64,000 nt of DNA, from positions 42,318-106,317 of the forward strand of contig NZ_SRSH01000018.1 of assembly GCF_006175985.1 (NCBI RefSeq). The letters run 5' to 3'. The number at the start of each line of letters is the position of its first letter. Positions within the stretch are counted from its first letter, which is position 1. The notes below the pieces were generated by a model that saw nothing but the letters and a program-made list of their open reading frames with translations, made no database searches and was not told the origin of the DNA. This stretch comes from Methylotetracoccus oryzae (lineage in GTDB: Bacteria; Pseudomonadota; Gammaproteobacteria; Methylococcales; Methylococcaceae). The position numbers and the translations under genes were made by a program. Below are positions 27,883 through 37,852 of the stretch, piece by piece.

Positions 27883-28480
27883 GCTCGGCGGAAGTCTCGC
27901 CGACTGGCCGGAATTGCCCACCTGCCTGAAGGGCCTCGCGGACCACGGCTGCGTCATCGTACCGGGGGGCGGTCCGTTTGCCGACCAGGTCCGCGAGGCC
28001 CAGCACCGGTGGCGATTCGACAACCGGACAGCACATGACATGGCGCTGCTGGCCATGGCGCAGTTCGGACGGATGCTGGCCGGACTGGAGCCGCGACTGG
28101 CGACCGCCAGCGTCCCTCCCGACCTTCTGCCCGCCATCGCCCAGGGGCGCAGCGTCATCTGGCTGCCCGACCCGGCGGCCGAAGATCTCCAGGCACTGCC
28201 CGCTTCCTGGGACGTCACCTCGGACACGCTCGCGGCATGGCTGGCGCGGCGCATCGGCGCGACCGAACTGGTACTGGTGAAATCGGCGGCGGTTCCGCCG
28301 GGCGAATCCGACCTCGCCCGACTGTCGGCCGCCGGGCTGGTGGACCGGGCTTTTCCCGACTTCGCCGCCGACAGCGCCTGTGCGTCATGGATCTGCCACC
28401 GCGAGCACTACCAACGCCTGAGAGACCCGTTGCGCGATGCGCCTGGGCTTTGGCGTGTCGGGCCGACGGCCCGGAACTGA
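27869..28480 (+). CDS. Small amino-acid-kinase-fold protein (MfnE-like)
   Basis: 203 residues, much shorter than ordinary amino-acid kinases. The N-terminus RVVKLGGSL and VPGGGPFADQVREA are the nucleotide-binding loops of the aspartokinase/uridylate kinase fold, and WDVTSDTLAAWLA plus ELVLVKSAA match the sugar-kinase-like core of this group. Archaeal MfnE, an aminomethylfuran-phosphate kinase of methanofuran synthesis, is of this type and size. GTG start at 27869, inside the end of pabB (14-base overlap). Last gene of the cofactor block. Confidence 0.8.
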   Translation: MRVVKLGGSLADWPELPTCLKGLADHGCVIVPGGGPFADQVREAQHRWRFDNRTAHDMALLAMAQFGRMLAGLEPRLATASVPPDLLPAIAQGRSVIWLPDPAAEDLQALPASWDVTSDTLAAWLARRIGATELVLVKSAAVPPGESDLARLSAAGLVDRAFPDFAADSACASWICHREHYQRLRDPLRDAPGLWRVGPTARN

Positions 28481-28505
28481 AGCGCGACATCACCGCAGGG
28501 AAGCC

Positions 28506-31295
28506 ATGACCGGAACAGAATCTCCCGACTACCGGCAACTGCTGGAAAACCTCGGCGACGCATTCGTCGCTACCGACCTGTCGGGGCACATACAGCGCTA
28601 CAACGCGAACTATCGGGAAATGCTCGGCTATTCGGACGACGAACTGGCCGGCCTGAGTTGCCGCGAGATCACCCCCGGCCACTGGCATGCGCTGGAAGAC
28701 GAGATCATTCAGTCTCAAGTCCTGACCCGCGGCTATTCCAACGTCTACCAGAAAGAATATCGCCGCAAGGATGGCACGGTCTTTCCGGTGGAACTGCGCG
28801 CGCTGCTGAGCCGCGACGAAGCCGGACAGCCCACTGGCATGTGGGCCATCGTCCGCGACATCTCGGACCGCAAACGCGCGGAACGTGAACTGAACGATGC
28901 CCTCCGCTTCTTCCGGGCAGTCATCGCCTCGCTGCAGGATGGGTTTTCGCTGATCGACCCCCACGGCATCCATCTCGACGTCAACGAGGCCCTGTGCCGG
29001 ATGACCGGTTTCGCGCGCGAGGAATTGATCGGCACCGGCCCGCCGCACCCCTATTGGCCGCCGGAATGTTACGAGGAGATCGGCCGCGCCCTCCGTCAGA
29101 CCCTGGAACGGCAGCCGCGCGAATTCGAACTGACCTTCATGCGGAAGAGCGGCGAGCGCTTTCCGGTGATCGTGACCCCGTCCGCGCTGCTGGATGAGGC
29201 GGGGGAAATCAGCGCCTATCCCAGCACGATCAAGGACATCAGCGAGCGGAAGCGGGTCGAGGCCGCGCTGCATGAAAGGACGCGCGAACTCGAACACTAT
29301 TTCACCCATGCCGAAGACCTGCTGCTGATCACCGACACCGACGGCTGCATCCGACGACTCAATCCCCAGTGGGAAAAGACGCTCGGCTATCGTCTCGACG
29401 AACTCGTCGCACACCACTTCCTCGATCTGGTCCATCCCGATGACGTCGCCGCAACCCTGGAGGCAGCGGCAACCCTGGATGCCACGGGATCCGTCTACCA
29501 GTTCAGGAACCGATGCCGCCACAAGGACGGCAGCTATCGGTGTTTCGAATGGACCGGAACCGCGCGCGAGAGCGAACTGATCATTGCAACCGCCCGCGAC
29601 GTGACGGCCCGCCTTCAGACCGAGCAGGCCCTGCTGCAGGCCGCTGCGGTATTCGAGAACACCCGCGACGGGGTCGCAATCACCGATGCCGAGGAGCGCA
29701 TCGTCAACGTCAATCGTGCCTTCACCGAACTGACCGGGTACACGAAGCAGGACGCGCTCGGGAAAACCCACCGCCTGCTGAAGTCGGGCCGCCACGGAGC
29801 CAAGTTCTATGCCGCGATGTGGAAAGCCCTCGACAAGAGCGGACACTGGCAGGGGGAGATCTGGAACCGGCGCAAGTCCGGGGAACTCTTTCCCGAATTG
29901 CTGACGATCAACGCCATTCGTGACGCCAACGGGGTTCGGACCGGCTACGTCGGCATCTTTTCGGACATTTCGTCCTTGAAGGCGGATCAGGCCCGACTCG
30001 AGCGCCTCGCCCACCATGATCCGCTCACGGGGCTAATCAATCGTCGCCTGCTGCTAGACCGTATCGAACATGCCCTGCAGGGCGTGGAACGCATCGGCGA
30101 AACCGGCGCGCTGCTGCTGATCGACCTCGACCACTTCAAGGACGTCAACGACCGTCTCGGCCATGCGGCGGGAGACGATTTGCTGCAACAGGTGGCCCGC
30201 CGCTTTACCCACCGGCTGCGAAAATCGGACACCTTCGCGCGTCTGGGCGGCGATGAATTCGCCGTGATGCTCGAGCCCCCGATGAGCGCGCCGATCGCGG
30301 CGTTCATCGCTCAGGAACTACTCGACGCCCTGAGCGGGGAGATTGCGCTCCGTTCGGGCGACGTCGTCGACATCGGCGCCAGCATTGGTGTCGCGCTGTT
30401 TCCGGAACATGGCCGATCCGTGGCCGACGTCATGCACCACGCCGACGTCGCGCTGTACCAGGCCAAGCGCGAAGGGCGCAACGTTTTCCGATTCTTCAGC
30501 GAAGAGCTGACGCTCCAGGCGCGGGAACAGGGCCAGATGGAACAGCGCCTGCGCGAAGCACTGCAGAGTGACCGCTTCGCACTGCACTATCAGCCCCAGC
30601 TCGAAGTCGGCAGCAACCGGATTATCGGCGTAGAAGCGCTGGTCCGTTGGCTCGATCCGGTCGACGGCCTGATCCTGCCGGGACAGTTCCTCGCCCTCAG
30701 CGAAAAGACGCGGCTGATCGTACCGCTGGGCGACTGGGTGCTTCGCACCGCCTGCCGGCAGGTGCAGGCCTGGGCACGGGAGGGCCTGCCCCCGATGCCG
30801 CTGGCCGTCAACCTGTCAGGACTGCAGGCGGCGCGTTCGGACACGGCGAGCCGGATCCTGGAAATCCTGACCGAAACCGGCCTGGCCCCGCAGTTGCTGG
30901 AGCTCGAAATCGCCGAAGGAACGCTGAACGAGGATCCATCGGGCGAATGCGAACTGTTCGTCCGGGTCCGGAACCTCGGCATCAGGCTGGCTCTGGACGA
31001 TTTCGGGACCGGTTGTTCCTCCCTCAGCCGGCTACAGCGCTATCCCATCAGTACGCTGAAAATCGACCGGCGGTTCATCGCCGGCCTGCCCATCGACCCC
31101 GCAGCCGTGCAAATCACGAAATCCATCATCGCACTGGCGCGGGAGTTCGGCTTTCGCACCGTGGCCGAAGGGGTCGAGACGCAGGCACAGCTCGACTTCC
31201 TCGCGAGGCACGGCTGCGACGCCTGGCAAGGTTATCTGTTCAGTCCGCCGCTGCCGGCCGAGGAATTCGCGGAACGCTATCGGGGAAACAGCTGA
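28506..31295 (+). CDS. PAS-PAS-PAS-PAS-GGDEF-EAL c-di-GMP signalling protein
   Basis: 929-residue cytoplasmic protein with no transmembrane segment. Four PAS domains are spaced about 125 residues apart (starts near 10, 135, 265 and 395), three of them closing in D-I-S/T type ends such as DISDRKRAE and DISERKRVE. The cyclase domain has GGDEF at about 581 with the inhibitory RKSD site five residues before it. The phosphodiesterase domain has EALVRW at about 709, DDFGTG, LKIDRRF and AEGVE, so both activities look intact. AGGGA precedes the ATG; the gene lies 25 bases after the cofactor block and may be read with it. Confidence 0.93.
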   Translation: MTGTESPDYRQLLENLGDAFVATDLSGHIQRYNANYREMLGYSDDELAGLSCREITPGHWHALEDEIIQSQVLTRGYSNVYQKEYRRKDGTVFPVELRALLSRDEAGQPTGMWAIVRDISDRKRAERELNDALRFFRAVIASLQDGFSLIDPHGIHLDVNEALCRMTGFAREELIGTGPPHPYWPPECYEEIGRALRQTLERQPREFELTFMRKSGERFPVIVTPSALLDEAGEISAYPSTIKDISERKRVEAALHERTRELEHYFTHAEDLLLITDTDGCIRRLNPQWEKTLGYRLDELVAHHFLDLVHPDDVAATLEAAATLDATGSVYQFRNRCRHKDGSYRCFEWTGTARESELIIATARDVTARLQTEQALLQAAAVFENTRDGVAITDAEERIVNVNRAFTELTGYTKQDALGKTHRLLKSGRHGAKFYAAMWKALDKSGHWQGEIWNRRKSGELFPELLTINAIRDANGVRTGYVGIFSDISSLKADQARLERLAHHDPLTGLINRRLLLDRIEHALQGVERIGETGALLLIDLDHFKDVNDRLGHAAGDDLLQQVARRFTHRLRKSDTFARLGGDEFAVMLEPPMSAPIAAFIAQELLDALSGEIALRSGDVVDIGASIGVALFPEHGRSVADVMHHADVALYQAKREGRNVFRFFSEELTLQAREQGQMEQRLREALQSDRFALHYQPQLEVGSNRIIGVEALVRWLDPVDGLILPGQFLALSEKTRLIVPLGDWVLRTACRQVQAWAREGLPPMPLAVNLSGLQAARSDTASRILEILTETGLAPQLLELEIAEGTLNEDPSGECELFVRVRNLGIRLALDDFGTGCSSLSRLQRYPISTLKIDRRFIAGLPIDPAAVQITKSIIALAREFGFRTVAEGVETQAQLDFLARHGCDAWQGYLFSPPLPAEEFAERYRGNS

Positions 31296-31335
31296 ACGCG
31301 CCCGTCGCCGGCGCGCCGGGGAATCGGCGCCGCGG

Positions 31336-34300
31336 CTAGACCGTTTCGCGCAGCAAGGCGCTGATGCGGCCGGCAAACCCATCATGCAGCGCGTTCAGTT
31401 CGGCCAACCGAACCTCGGCCCGGGCGGGCGAGCGCCGGCTGAGCAGATTGTTGCCCACGGCATGCAGTGCACTGTGTATTCGGGCCAGTTCACCGAAGCC
31501 GGCATGACTCCGAAAAGGCCCCGCCTCCGGGCTGCTCAACCACTGCCACAGGTGGCAGCCGCGTTCGGGTAGGGGCGCGCATTGAGCCTCGCCGTCGCGG
31601 ATGCAGTCGGCAACCCCCTGGACCCAGGCCCGATGCTCCACTGCAGCGAACAGCAGCGGCTTCAGTTCGCGGCCGACCGGGTTCGCGTCCCGCCACGCCG
31701 GAACGGGCTGCCACGTCCGGAGCCATAGCGGGAGTTCATTGGCCGGCATGGGCCGGGCGATCGCATAGCCCTGCGCCTTCTCGCAACCCATCTGCAACAG
31801 TAGCTCGCCCTGTTCAAGGGTCTCGACCCCCTCGGCAATCACCTCCCTGCGGAAGGCGCTGACCAAGCCGAGAATGCCGTCGATGATCGCGAGATCGTCG
31901 ACGTCCGAGAGCATGTCCCGAACGAAACTCTGGTCGATCTTCAGGAGAGCGGCTGGCAGGTTCTTCAGATACATCAGCGACGAATACCCCGTGCCGAAAT
32001 CATCCAAAGCGAAGCGCACCCCGATGTCTCTGCAGGTCCTCATGATCCGGGCGACATGCATCACATCCTGCAGGGCCGCGGTTTCCACCACCTCCAGCAC
32101 GAGCTTCTCCGGAGCGACTGCCGGATGCGCCTGCAACAGGGCGTTCAGGCGCTCGACGAAATCGCTCTGCTGCAACTGCTGAGCGCTGATATTGACGCTG
32201 ACCGTCAGGTCCACCCCCTCGGCGCGCCACCGTTCGAGTTGAGACAATGCCGCGTCGATGACCCACTCGCCCAACTCCACCATGAGCGGGTGATCCTCGA
32301 TGGCCGGCAGGAACTTTCCCGGGTACAACAAGCCTTCCTCGGGACACTGCCAACGCAGCAGTGCCTCCGCGGCCACGGTCTCTCCTCGCCGCATGTCGAC
32401 CTTCGGCTGATAGTGCAGCACGAAAGCCCGATCATCGAGTGCGCGCCGCAGACGACCGATCAACGCATGCTGTCCCTTGACATCGCGGTCATGCGCGGCG
32501 TCGAAGAAGTGGCAGCGATTCTTGCCGGTCAGCTTGGCCTGGTACATCGCCTGATCCGCCTGACGCAACAACTGGTCCGCATCGATTTCCTCGTCCTGCG
32601 GATAGAAGGTGACCCCGATGCTGGCGGAAACCGAGAGCATCACTCCCCCGACCGGCACCGGCTGTGCGGCCGTGACCAACAGGCGTGACAGCACCGGCTC
32701 GATCGACCCGGCCGGCTCAGAACCGGCCAGCACCACGGCAAATTCATCGCCGCCAATGCGTGCAAACGTGTCGCTTTCGCGCAGCGTACCGGCCATGTAC
32801 TGGGAAAGTGCCGCCAGCAACTGGTCGCCCACCGCATGTCCATGGCGGTCATTGACCGCCTTGAATCCGTCGAGGTCGATGTAGGCGACCGCGACCCGGC
32901 GCTTGTTGCGCCGGGCCTGAGCCATGGCCTGCCGCAAGCGGTCTGCGAACAGTATGCGATTGGGCAACCCGGTGAGCGCGTCATGGTGTGCCAGCTTCTC
33001 CAGGCGGCGCTCGTGCTCCTGCAAGCGCTCCCGCTCCCAGATCTCCCGCCGCAGACTTTCGTAGAGGCGTGCGTTGGTCAGCGAGACTGCCGCCTGGGCG
33101 GCGATCAGTTCCAGCAAGGGCACCGTTTCCAGCGGAAACGCGCCGGCGACCTCCCGGTGCTCCAGATAGACCAGCGCCATCAGCTGGCCTAGATTGGACA
33201 GTGGTACAACCATTGCGGACAGTACACCGGCCCCCTGCAGGTAACGGTCGTCGGCGAACGGGCTGTCGTCCTGCGCCGAGATACGCACGGTCTGCAAGGT
33301 GTTCTGGACGTAGTTGATCAGCGACTGCGGAATGTCTTCCAGTTGCTCCAGCGGCAGATCCGCGGGCGCCGGGCTCGCGGCGGTCGTATCGAGTGCGAGT
33401 CGCAAACCGCTGTCGGTCGCGAGGAACATCACGACGCGCTGCGCCCCCGTCATCCGGCCCAGGTTGGCAACAGCCGCCGCGACGACCTCGTCGACCATGG
33501 TGTGGTTCGAGATCATCTGCGCCACTCGGGCGGCATTTCTCAGATCGCACTCGGCGAGGAACCGCAAGCCTGTGCCGACATCGCCCGGGGACGGCGAAGA
33601 GGCCGCGAGAAACGACTGAGCCAGCACCGCATCGGCCTGCCAGCCACGATAGGCGATCCGTGCCTGATCCCGATAAAAGTCGGCGACAGGGGACCTGTTC
33701 CGCGAGGCCCACAACTCGGAGGCTCGCATCGCAATCAGGCCGACACGCGGTTGCCAGCGCTGAGTTCGAGCCGCATCGATAGCCCTGTCGTAGGCATCGA
33801 GCGCCGCCGGCCATTGGCCGTCGAGACGCGCCGCCTCACCCTCGAGCCACTCGGCGGCGTAGGCATACGTGTCCGGCGCCCCCTCGGCCCAGGCCCGGCA
33901 CTGCAGGCACAGCTCGGCGATTTCGCGGCGCGCCTGCCCCGGCGAGACGCCCAGGCTTTCCGGCACCCACACCAGCAACAGAGCGCGGAGCAGCCGAAAC
34001 TGCGCAGCCGGCAGCAGCCCCTGCGTGGAAACGCTGTCGATGCGTCGCTCCGCCTCGATCAGACTCGCGGCCGCCGGTTCCGGCAGCTGCAGGTGGCAAA
34101 AGGCCTCGGCTTTCAGGATGTGGTAGATGCAGAGCACCTGCAGATTGCCATTCTGCTCGCAGCGTGCCAGGTAATCGGCTTCCGCCGTGCCGCGCCAATC
34201 GAAAGCGACGGGCACTGCCTCACTGTCGAACGGAACGCACAGACCATGACAGATGCGGAGCAGGCCTTCGATGAGATCGACTCCCCAGCGGTTCTTGCGG

Positions 34301-37300
34301 TCCGCGCAGAAGGCGAGATAAGTCTCGATTTCCGCCCGGAGCTCCGGCAGGGACACCCCCTGATAGAAACGGGAGTACGCGTTGTGGCCGAAACCATAGG
34401 CCGCGTACTGAAGGTTCCCGGAAGACAGACCCGTGTTGTAGGCTTCGAGGTAATCGTTGCTGGCCTGGACCAGGGGAGCGCACCAGTGGCGCAGCGAACT
34501 CCCCATCATCAGATAACCGACGCTGACGTCGCCGGGGGAGTCGAAGCGTTTCAACAACTGCTCCGTTGCCGTCAGCAGTTCCGCGCACTCCGCAGCACCG
34601 CCCTGCCCGACGTGCGTCAACAGCCCGCCGAACGCGGGATAGCTGTAACTGGCGCTGGCGGTCGTACCGTATTCCAGGCACAGACGAATCTCCATGGCGA
34701 CGATCACACCCCACAGGTCGGGATGAGACCGATAGCATGGGGGTCCCATGCTGGTCAGCAGCAGCATGACGGCGCGCTGTCGCGGGTCTTCCATGACTGG
34801 CAAGCTGCCCAGGGCAGCGAGCCTCCGATCTCCGAGCAAAGCACGAATGCGGGTCAGTTCGGCGTTGCGAGTCACCGCGTAATCCGCGGCCGGCAGCGTC
34901 ACGTTGAGCAGCGCCAGCCCGGTGCGCGCCGTCTCGATTGCCTGTGGGTACAGAGCCCGCACAGTGTACTGAGTGACCAGAAGGTGGAAGAGCGACGCCT
35001 TGCGCAGCGGATCGGGTTCGCGCGCGATCGCGCATTCCAGAAACGCCCTGGCCTCGTCGAAATGGCCATTCAAGGATTCGAGTTCGCCGCGTTCGCGGTA
35101 GAGATCGAAAGCGAGACCCGGTGACCAATCCCAGACCGCCTCGCCCGCCGGAGACATCCCGACTTCCAGATAACGCCGTGCCGCGCCGTAGGCCGCGCAA
35201 GCCTTGGCCTTGCGCGCCGCCAGCAGATTGAGGCGGGCCAGGTCCAGGCGCTGTGCCGCGGTATCGAGCAGAGGAAGCGCACGGTTCAGGTGATCGGCAA
35301 TGTCGAAGATGCGCGCGTCGATCTCGGCGGCTGACAACTCGTCGAGCATCTGGCGGGCTATCTGGCAATGGGTGCCTGGCCTGGCCTCCGGCGACAGCAA
35401 CTGAAGAGCCGCCTCCTGCACGCGGTCGTGCAAGAACCGAAACTCGCGCACGATCAGCCGCGACGACACGATACGGGCGGCCACGGCCGGGACGATCAGC
35501 TCCTCGCCTACCGCGGGCGACAGCCCGTCGTAGGCTTCGACCACAGTGCACTGCCCGAGCCGGGCCACCCTCTCGACATCGAAGCTTGCGCCGAGGCAAG
35601 CGCCCCAGGCAAGGAGAGAGCGGGTTCTCTCCGGCAGCGCATCGAGGCGGCGGATCATCAGATCGACGACGTTGTCCGCATAAGCCACCCCCTCGATGGC
35701 ATCCATCGCCCAGATCCAGCGCATCAGGGCCAGGTCGAACGTGATCAGTCCATCGCCGTGCAGGATCCGCAGGAACTGCCAAAGGAAGAAAGGATTGCCC
35801 CCGGTTTTTCGCTGAAGAAGACCCACCAGCGGCTCATCCGGCGCCAGCGACTGTGCCAGTGCATCGCTCAACAACAGCGCGATCGCGTCACGTCGGAGCG
35901 GCTCCAGGAACAGTTCGGTGAGTTGCAGATCCGCACCTTGCTTGATCCGCTGGACCGCCTGCGACAAAGGATGGGTCGGTGGTACCTCGTTCTCCCGGTA
36001 GGCTCCGATCAACAGCAGGTTCCGGCAATCCGCATCGGTGCTCAACAGCGTGAACAGGTTCAGCGAGGCCGAATCCATCCACTGCAGATCGTCCAGGAAG
36101 ACCACGAGCGGCCGCTTCGGCCGGCAACAGGCCCGGATGAAATCGCGGAACGTCTGATTGAAACGGTTCAGCGCCTCCATCGGCGGCAGTTCGCTGACCG
36201 GTGGCGGCGTGCCGATCAGCATAGCCAGACTGGGCAGCAGGTCGGTCATCAGGCGCGCATTGGCGCCCAGCGCCTCAGCGAGTCGCTGGCGCCACTCGTC
36301 CAGGCTGTCCTCGGGTTCGGCCAGGATGAAGCCCAGCAGCTTGCCCAAGGCTTCGAGCCAGGCGGCGTAGGGAAGAACACGTTCGCGCTGATCGAATTTG
36401 CCGGCAACGAACAGCGCCTTTTGCCGGGTCACCGGCACATAGGTTTCGCGAATCAGCGCCGTTTTTCCGACTCCAGAATACCCCGCGATCAGCACGATCT
36501 CGCGGGAACCGCGGCAGGCTTTTTCGTAGCAACTCAGCAGCAACTGGCGCTCGGCTTCGCGTCCGAACAATTTGTGGGACGTCCGGAACCGGAACGAGAC
36601 ATCGTAGGTGCCAACGGCGAGGTCGGTCGCCGAACCCGCCGTCACCAGTTCAGTGGCGATCCGCAAATCGGCTCGCAGTCCTTCGATGCTCTGGTAGCGA
36701 TGTTCCGGATCCTTCGCCAGCAGCTTCGTGACAAGCGACGACACGAAACGCGGAATACGCGGATCGATTTGTTCGGGTGGCGTCGGGACCAGCGCCAGAT
36801 GAGCGTAGATCAACTCCGTCGGATCCGCTGCCATGAAGGGCGGACATCCCGTCAGCCATTCATAGAGACAAACACCGAAGGCGTAATAATCACAACGGTA
36901 ATCCAGCGGGCGGTTCATGCGGCCGGTCTGCTCCGGCGCGACATAACGCAAATCGCCCGGAATCAGCCAGGGACTGCCGATGTCCCGATGCTCCTGCGTC
37001 ACCCGCAGCGCCCGGGAAAAGTCGATTATCCGTATCTTGCCGTCGCTCAGGCGCAGGTTGCGCGGAGCCAGATTGCAGAGAATCAGGCCGGACGCATGCA
37101 CCTCGGCGAGGGCTTCGGCCAGTGCCTGCGCCAGACGCAACACGTCGGTGAGCGTGTCGGTCGCACCGACATCCGGCGGCCTGCTCCCGGGATCGCTGTA
37201 GCGCAGCGCGACCTGCGAGCCGTCCTCCTCCCGCGCCTGCAGCGGCAGCATGCATTCCAGCCGAAACGTCGAAACGATCTCGAATTCGTTCTGCAGGGCG

Positions 37301-37410
37301 CAGGTGGCATCGGTCGCATCCCGACCCGCGGTGCGGAGAATGACAGCGGCATTCCCGGCGACGCCCGGCAGAAACTGGGTCAGTATCGAACTCGCTTGCC
37401 TTTCCGCCAC
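31336..37410 (-). CDS. Giant pseudokinase-AAA ATPase-GAF-GGDEF-EAL-CZB fusion
   Basis: About 2024 residues. Order: a degenerate Ser/Thr-kinase-like domain (about 40-250) in which the HRD catalytic loop reads ILCNLAPRN, so the catalytic Asp is Asn (residue 93 from this start), while DFS replaces DFG; a PknK-type AAA ATPase with Walker A GYSGVGKT (about 290-297) and Walker B VVFLDDLQW; a long helical region (about 600-1270) likely of TPR type; a GAF domain (about 1290-1450); GGDEF at about 1552 with RESD inhibitory site; EAL (AEALLRW at about 1681, DDFGTG, AEGVE); and a C-terminal zinc-binding CZB domain (about 1920-2000: EHRAW, GCHLW, RIHSALH). Start GTG at 37410 follows GGAGG closely; a TTG at 37470 is possible. 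Faces the kai operon. Confidence 0.88.
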   Translation of the reverse strand: MAERQASSILTQFLPGVAGNAAVILRTAGRDATDATCALQNEFEIVSTFRLECMLPLQAREEDGSQVALRYSDPGSRPPDVGATDTLTDVLRLAQALAEALAEVHASGLILCNLAPRNLRLSDGKIRIIDFSRALRVTQEHRDIGSPWLIPGDLRYVAPEQTGRMNRPLDYRCDYYAFGVCLYEWLTGCPPFMAADPTELIYAHLALVPTPPEQIDPRIPRFVSSLVTKLLAKDPEHRYQSIEGLRADLRIATELVTAGSATDLAVGTYDVSFRFRTSHKLFGREAERQLLLSCYEKACRGSREIVLIAGYSGVGKTALIRETYVPVTRQKALFVAGKFDQRERVLPYAAWLEALGKLLGFILAEPEDSLDEWRQRLAEALGANARLMTDLLPSLAMLIGTPPPVSELPPMEALNRFNQTFRDFIRACCRPKRPLVVFLDDLQWMDSASLNLFTLLSTDADCRNLLLIGAYRENEVPPTHPLSQAVQRIKQGADLQLTELFLEPLRRDAIALLLSDALAQSLAPDEPLVGLLQRKTGGNPFFLWQFLRILHGDGLITFDLALMRWIWAMDAIEGVAYADNVVDLMIRRLDALPERTRSLLAWGACLGASFDVERVARLGQCTVVEAYDGLSPAVGEELIVPAVAARIVSSRLIVREFRFLHDRVQEAALQLLSPEARPGTHCQIARQMLDELSAAEIDARIFDIADHLNRALPLLDTAAQRLDLARLNLLAARKAKACAAYGAARRYLEVGMSPAGEAVWDWSPGLAFDLYRERGELESLNGHFDEARAFLECAIAREPDPLRKASLFHLLVTQYTVRALYPQAIETARTGLALLNVTLPAADYAVTRNAELTRIRALLGDRRLAALGSLPVMEDPRQRAVMLLLTSMGPPCYRSHPDLWGVIVAMEIRLCLEYGTTASASYSYPAFGGLLTHVGQGGAAECAELLTATEQLLKRFDSPGDVSVGYLMMGSSLRHWCAPLVQASNDYLEAYNTGLSSGNLQYAAYGFGHNAYSRFYQGVSLPELRAEIETYLAFCADRKNRWGVDLIEGLLRICHGLCVPFDSEAVPVAFDWRGTAEADYLARCEQNGNLQVLCIYHILKAEAFCHLQLPEPAAASLIEAERRIDSVSTQGLLPAAQFRLLRALLLVWVPESLGVSPGQARREIAELCLQCRAWAEGAPDTYAYAAEWLEGEAARLDGQWPAALDAYDRAIDAARTQRWQPRVGLIAMRASELWASRNRSPVADFYRDQARIAYRGWQADAVLAQSFLAASSPSPGDVGTGLRFLAECDLRNAARVAQMISNHTMVDEVVAAAVANLGRMTGAQRVVMFLATDSGLRLALDTTAASPAPADLPLEQLEDIPQSLINYVQNTLQTVRISAQDDSPFADDRYLQGAGVLSAMVVPLSNLGQLMALVYLEHREVAGAFPLETVPLLELIAAQAAVSLTNARLYESLRREIWERERLQEHERRLEKLAHHDALTGLPNRILFADRLRQAMAQARRNKRRVAVAYIDLDGFKAVNDRHGHAVGDQLLAALSQYMAGTLRESDTFARIGGDEFAVVLAGSEPAGSIEPVLSRLLVTAAQPVPVGGVMLSVSASIGVTFYPQDEEIDADQLLRQADQAMYQAKLTGKNRCHFFDAAHDRDVKGQHALIGRLRRALDDRAFVLHYQPKVDMRRGETVAAEALLRWQCPEEGLLYPGKFLPAIEDHPLMVELGEWVIDAALSQLERWRAEGVDLTVSVNISAQQLQQSDFVERLNALLQAHPAVAPEKLVLEVVETAALQDVMHVARIMRTCRDIGVRFALDDFGTGYSSLMYLKNLPAALLKIDQSFVRDMLSDVDDLAIIDGILGLVSAFRREVIAEGVETLEQGELLLQMGCEKAQGYAIARPMPANELPLWLRTWQPVPAWRDANPVGRELKPLLFAAVEHRAWVQGVADCIRDGEAQCAPLPERGCHLWQWLSSPEAGPFRSHAGFGELARIHSALHAVGNNLLSRRSPARAEVRLAELNALHDGFAGRISALLRETV

Positions 37411-37852
37411 GCCCCCTCCGTCAACGTCCCGCCGAGCAGACAACCAGACCGGCCTAATCTGACATCCCAATAGCTGCCCGCCACATCGCTGCCCTCGACC
37501 CGAAGCCCGATCGCCATTTATGGGACGACGCAGCTAGCCGGCAAGGGCAGACACAGCAGGAGAGCGAAGCCCGACACAGGATACTTCAACCCCCGGACAA
37601 CTACCCGCATCGCGGTACCGAATACGGTGTAGGCCAACGGACGCCGCCTTGGGTCGCGAGCAGGTCCCGTGAGGAGTTCAGATGACCCGCGCAAAGAGGC
37701 CGGCACTACCGGCCAGAACCGCGTATTAAGTTCAATCGGGCTAGGGTAATATGCCGGAACGTAGAATCAGGGAAAGAGCCGGCCGCGCCTCAGGGATTGG
37801 CGGTCGTCATCTGTGGTGCCCCGTCGGGCGCCGGTCGCTCAGGAGAACCAAA
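37411..37852. other. Divergent intergenic region between the giant fusion and kaiC
   Basis: About 440 bases holding the promoters of two divergent genes. On the plus strand TAATAT (37747-37752) could be the -10 box of the kai operon, with a weak TATTAA 17 bases before it. No gene is recognised. Confidence 0.35.

Noticed and set aside
35368..37473. A 701-codon open frame on the plus strand opposite the giant fusion protein
   Set aside because: Composition is Gln/Arg/His/Asp-rich without motifs, there is no ribosome-binding site, and the minus strand encodes obvious domains. Typical antisense shadow in GC-rich DNA.
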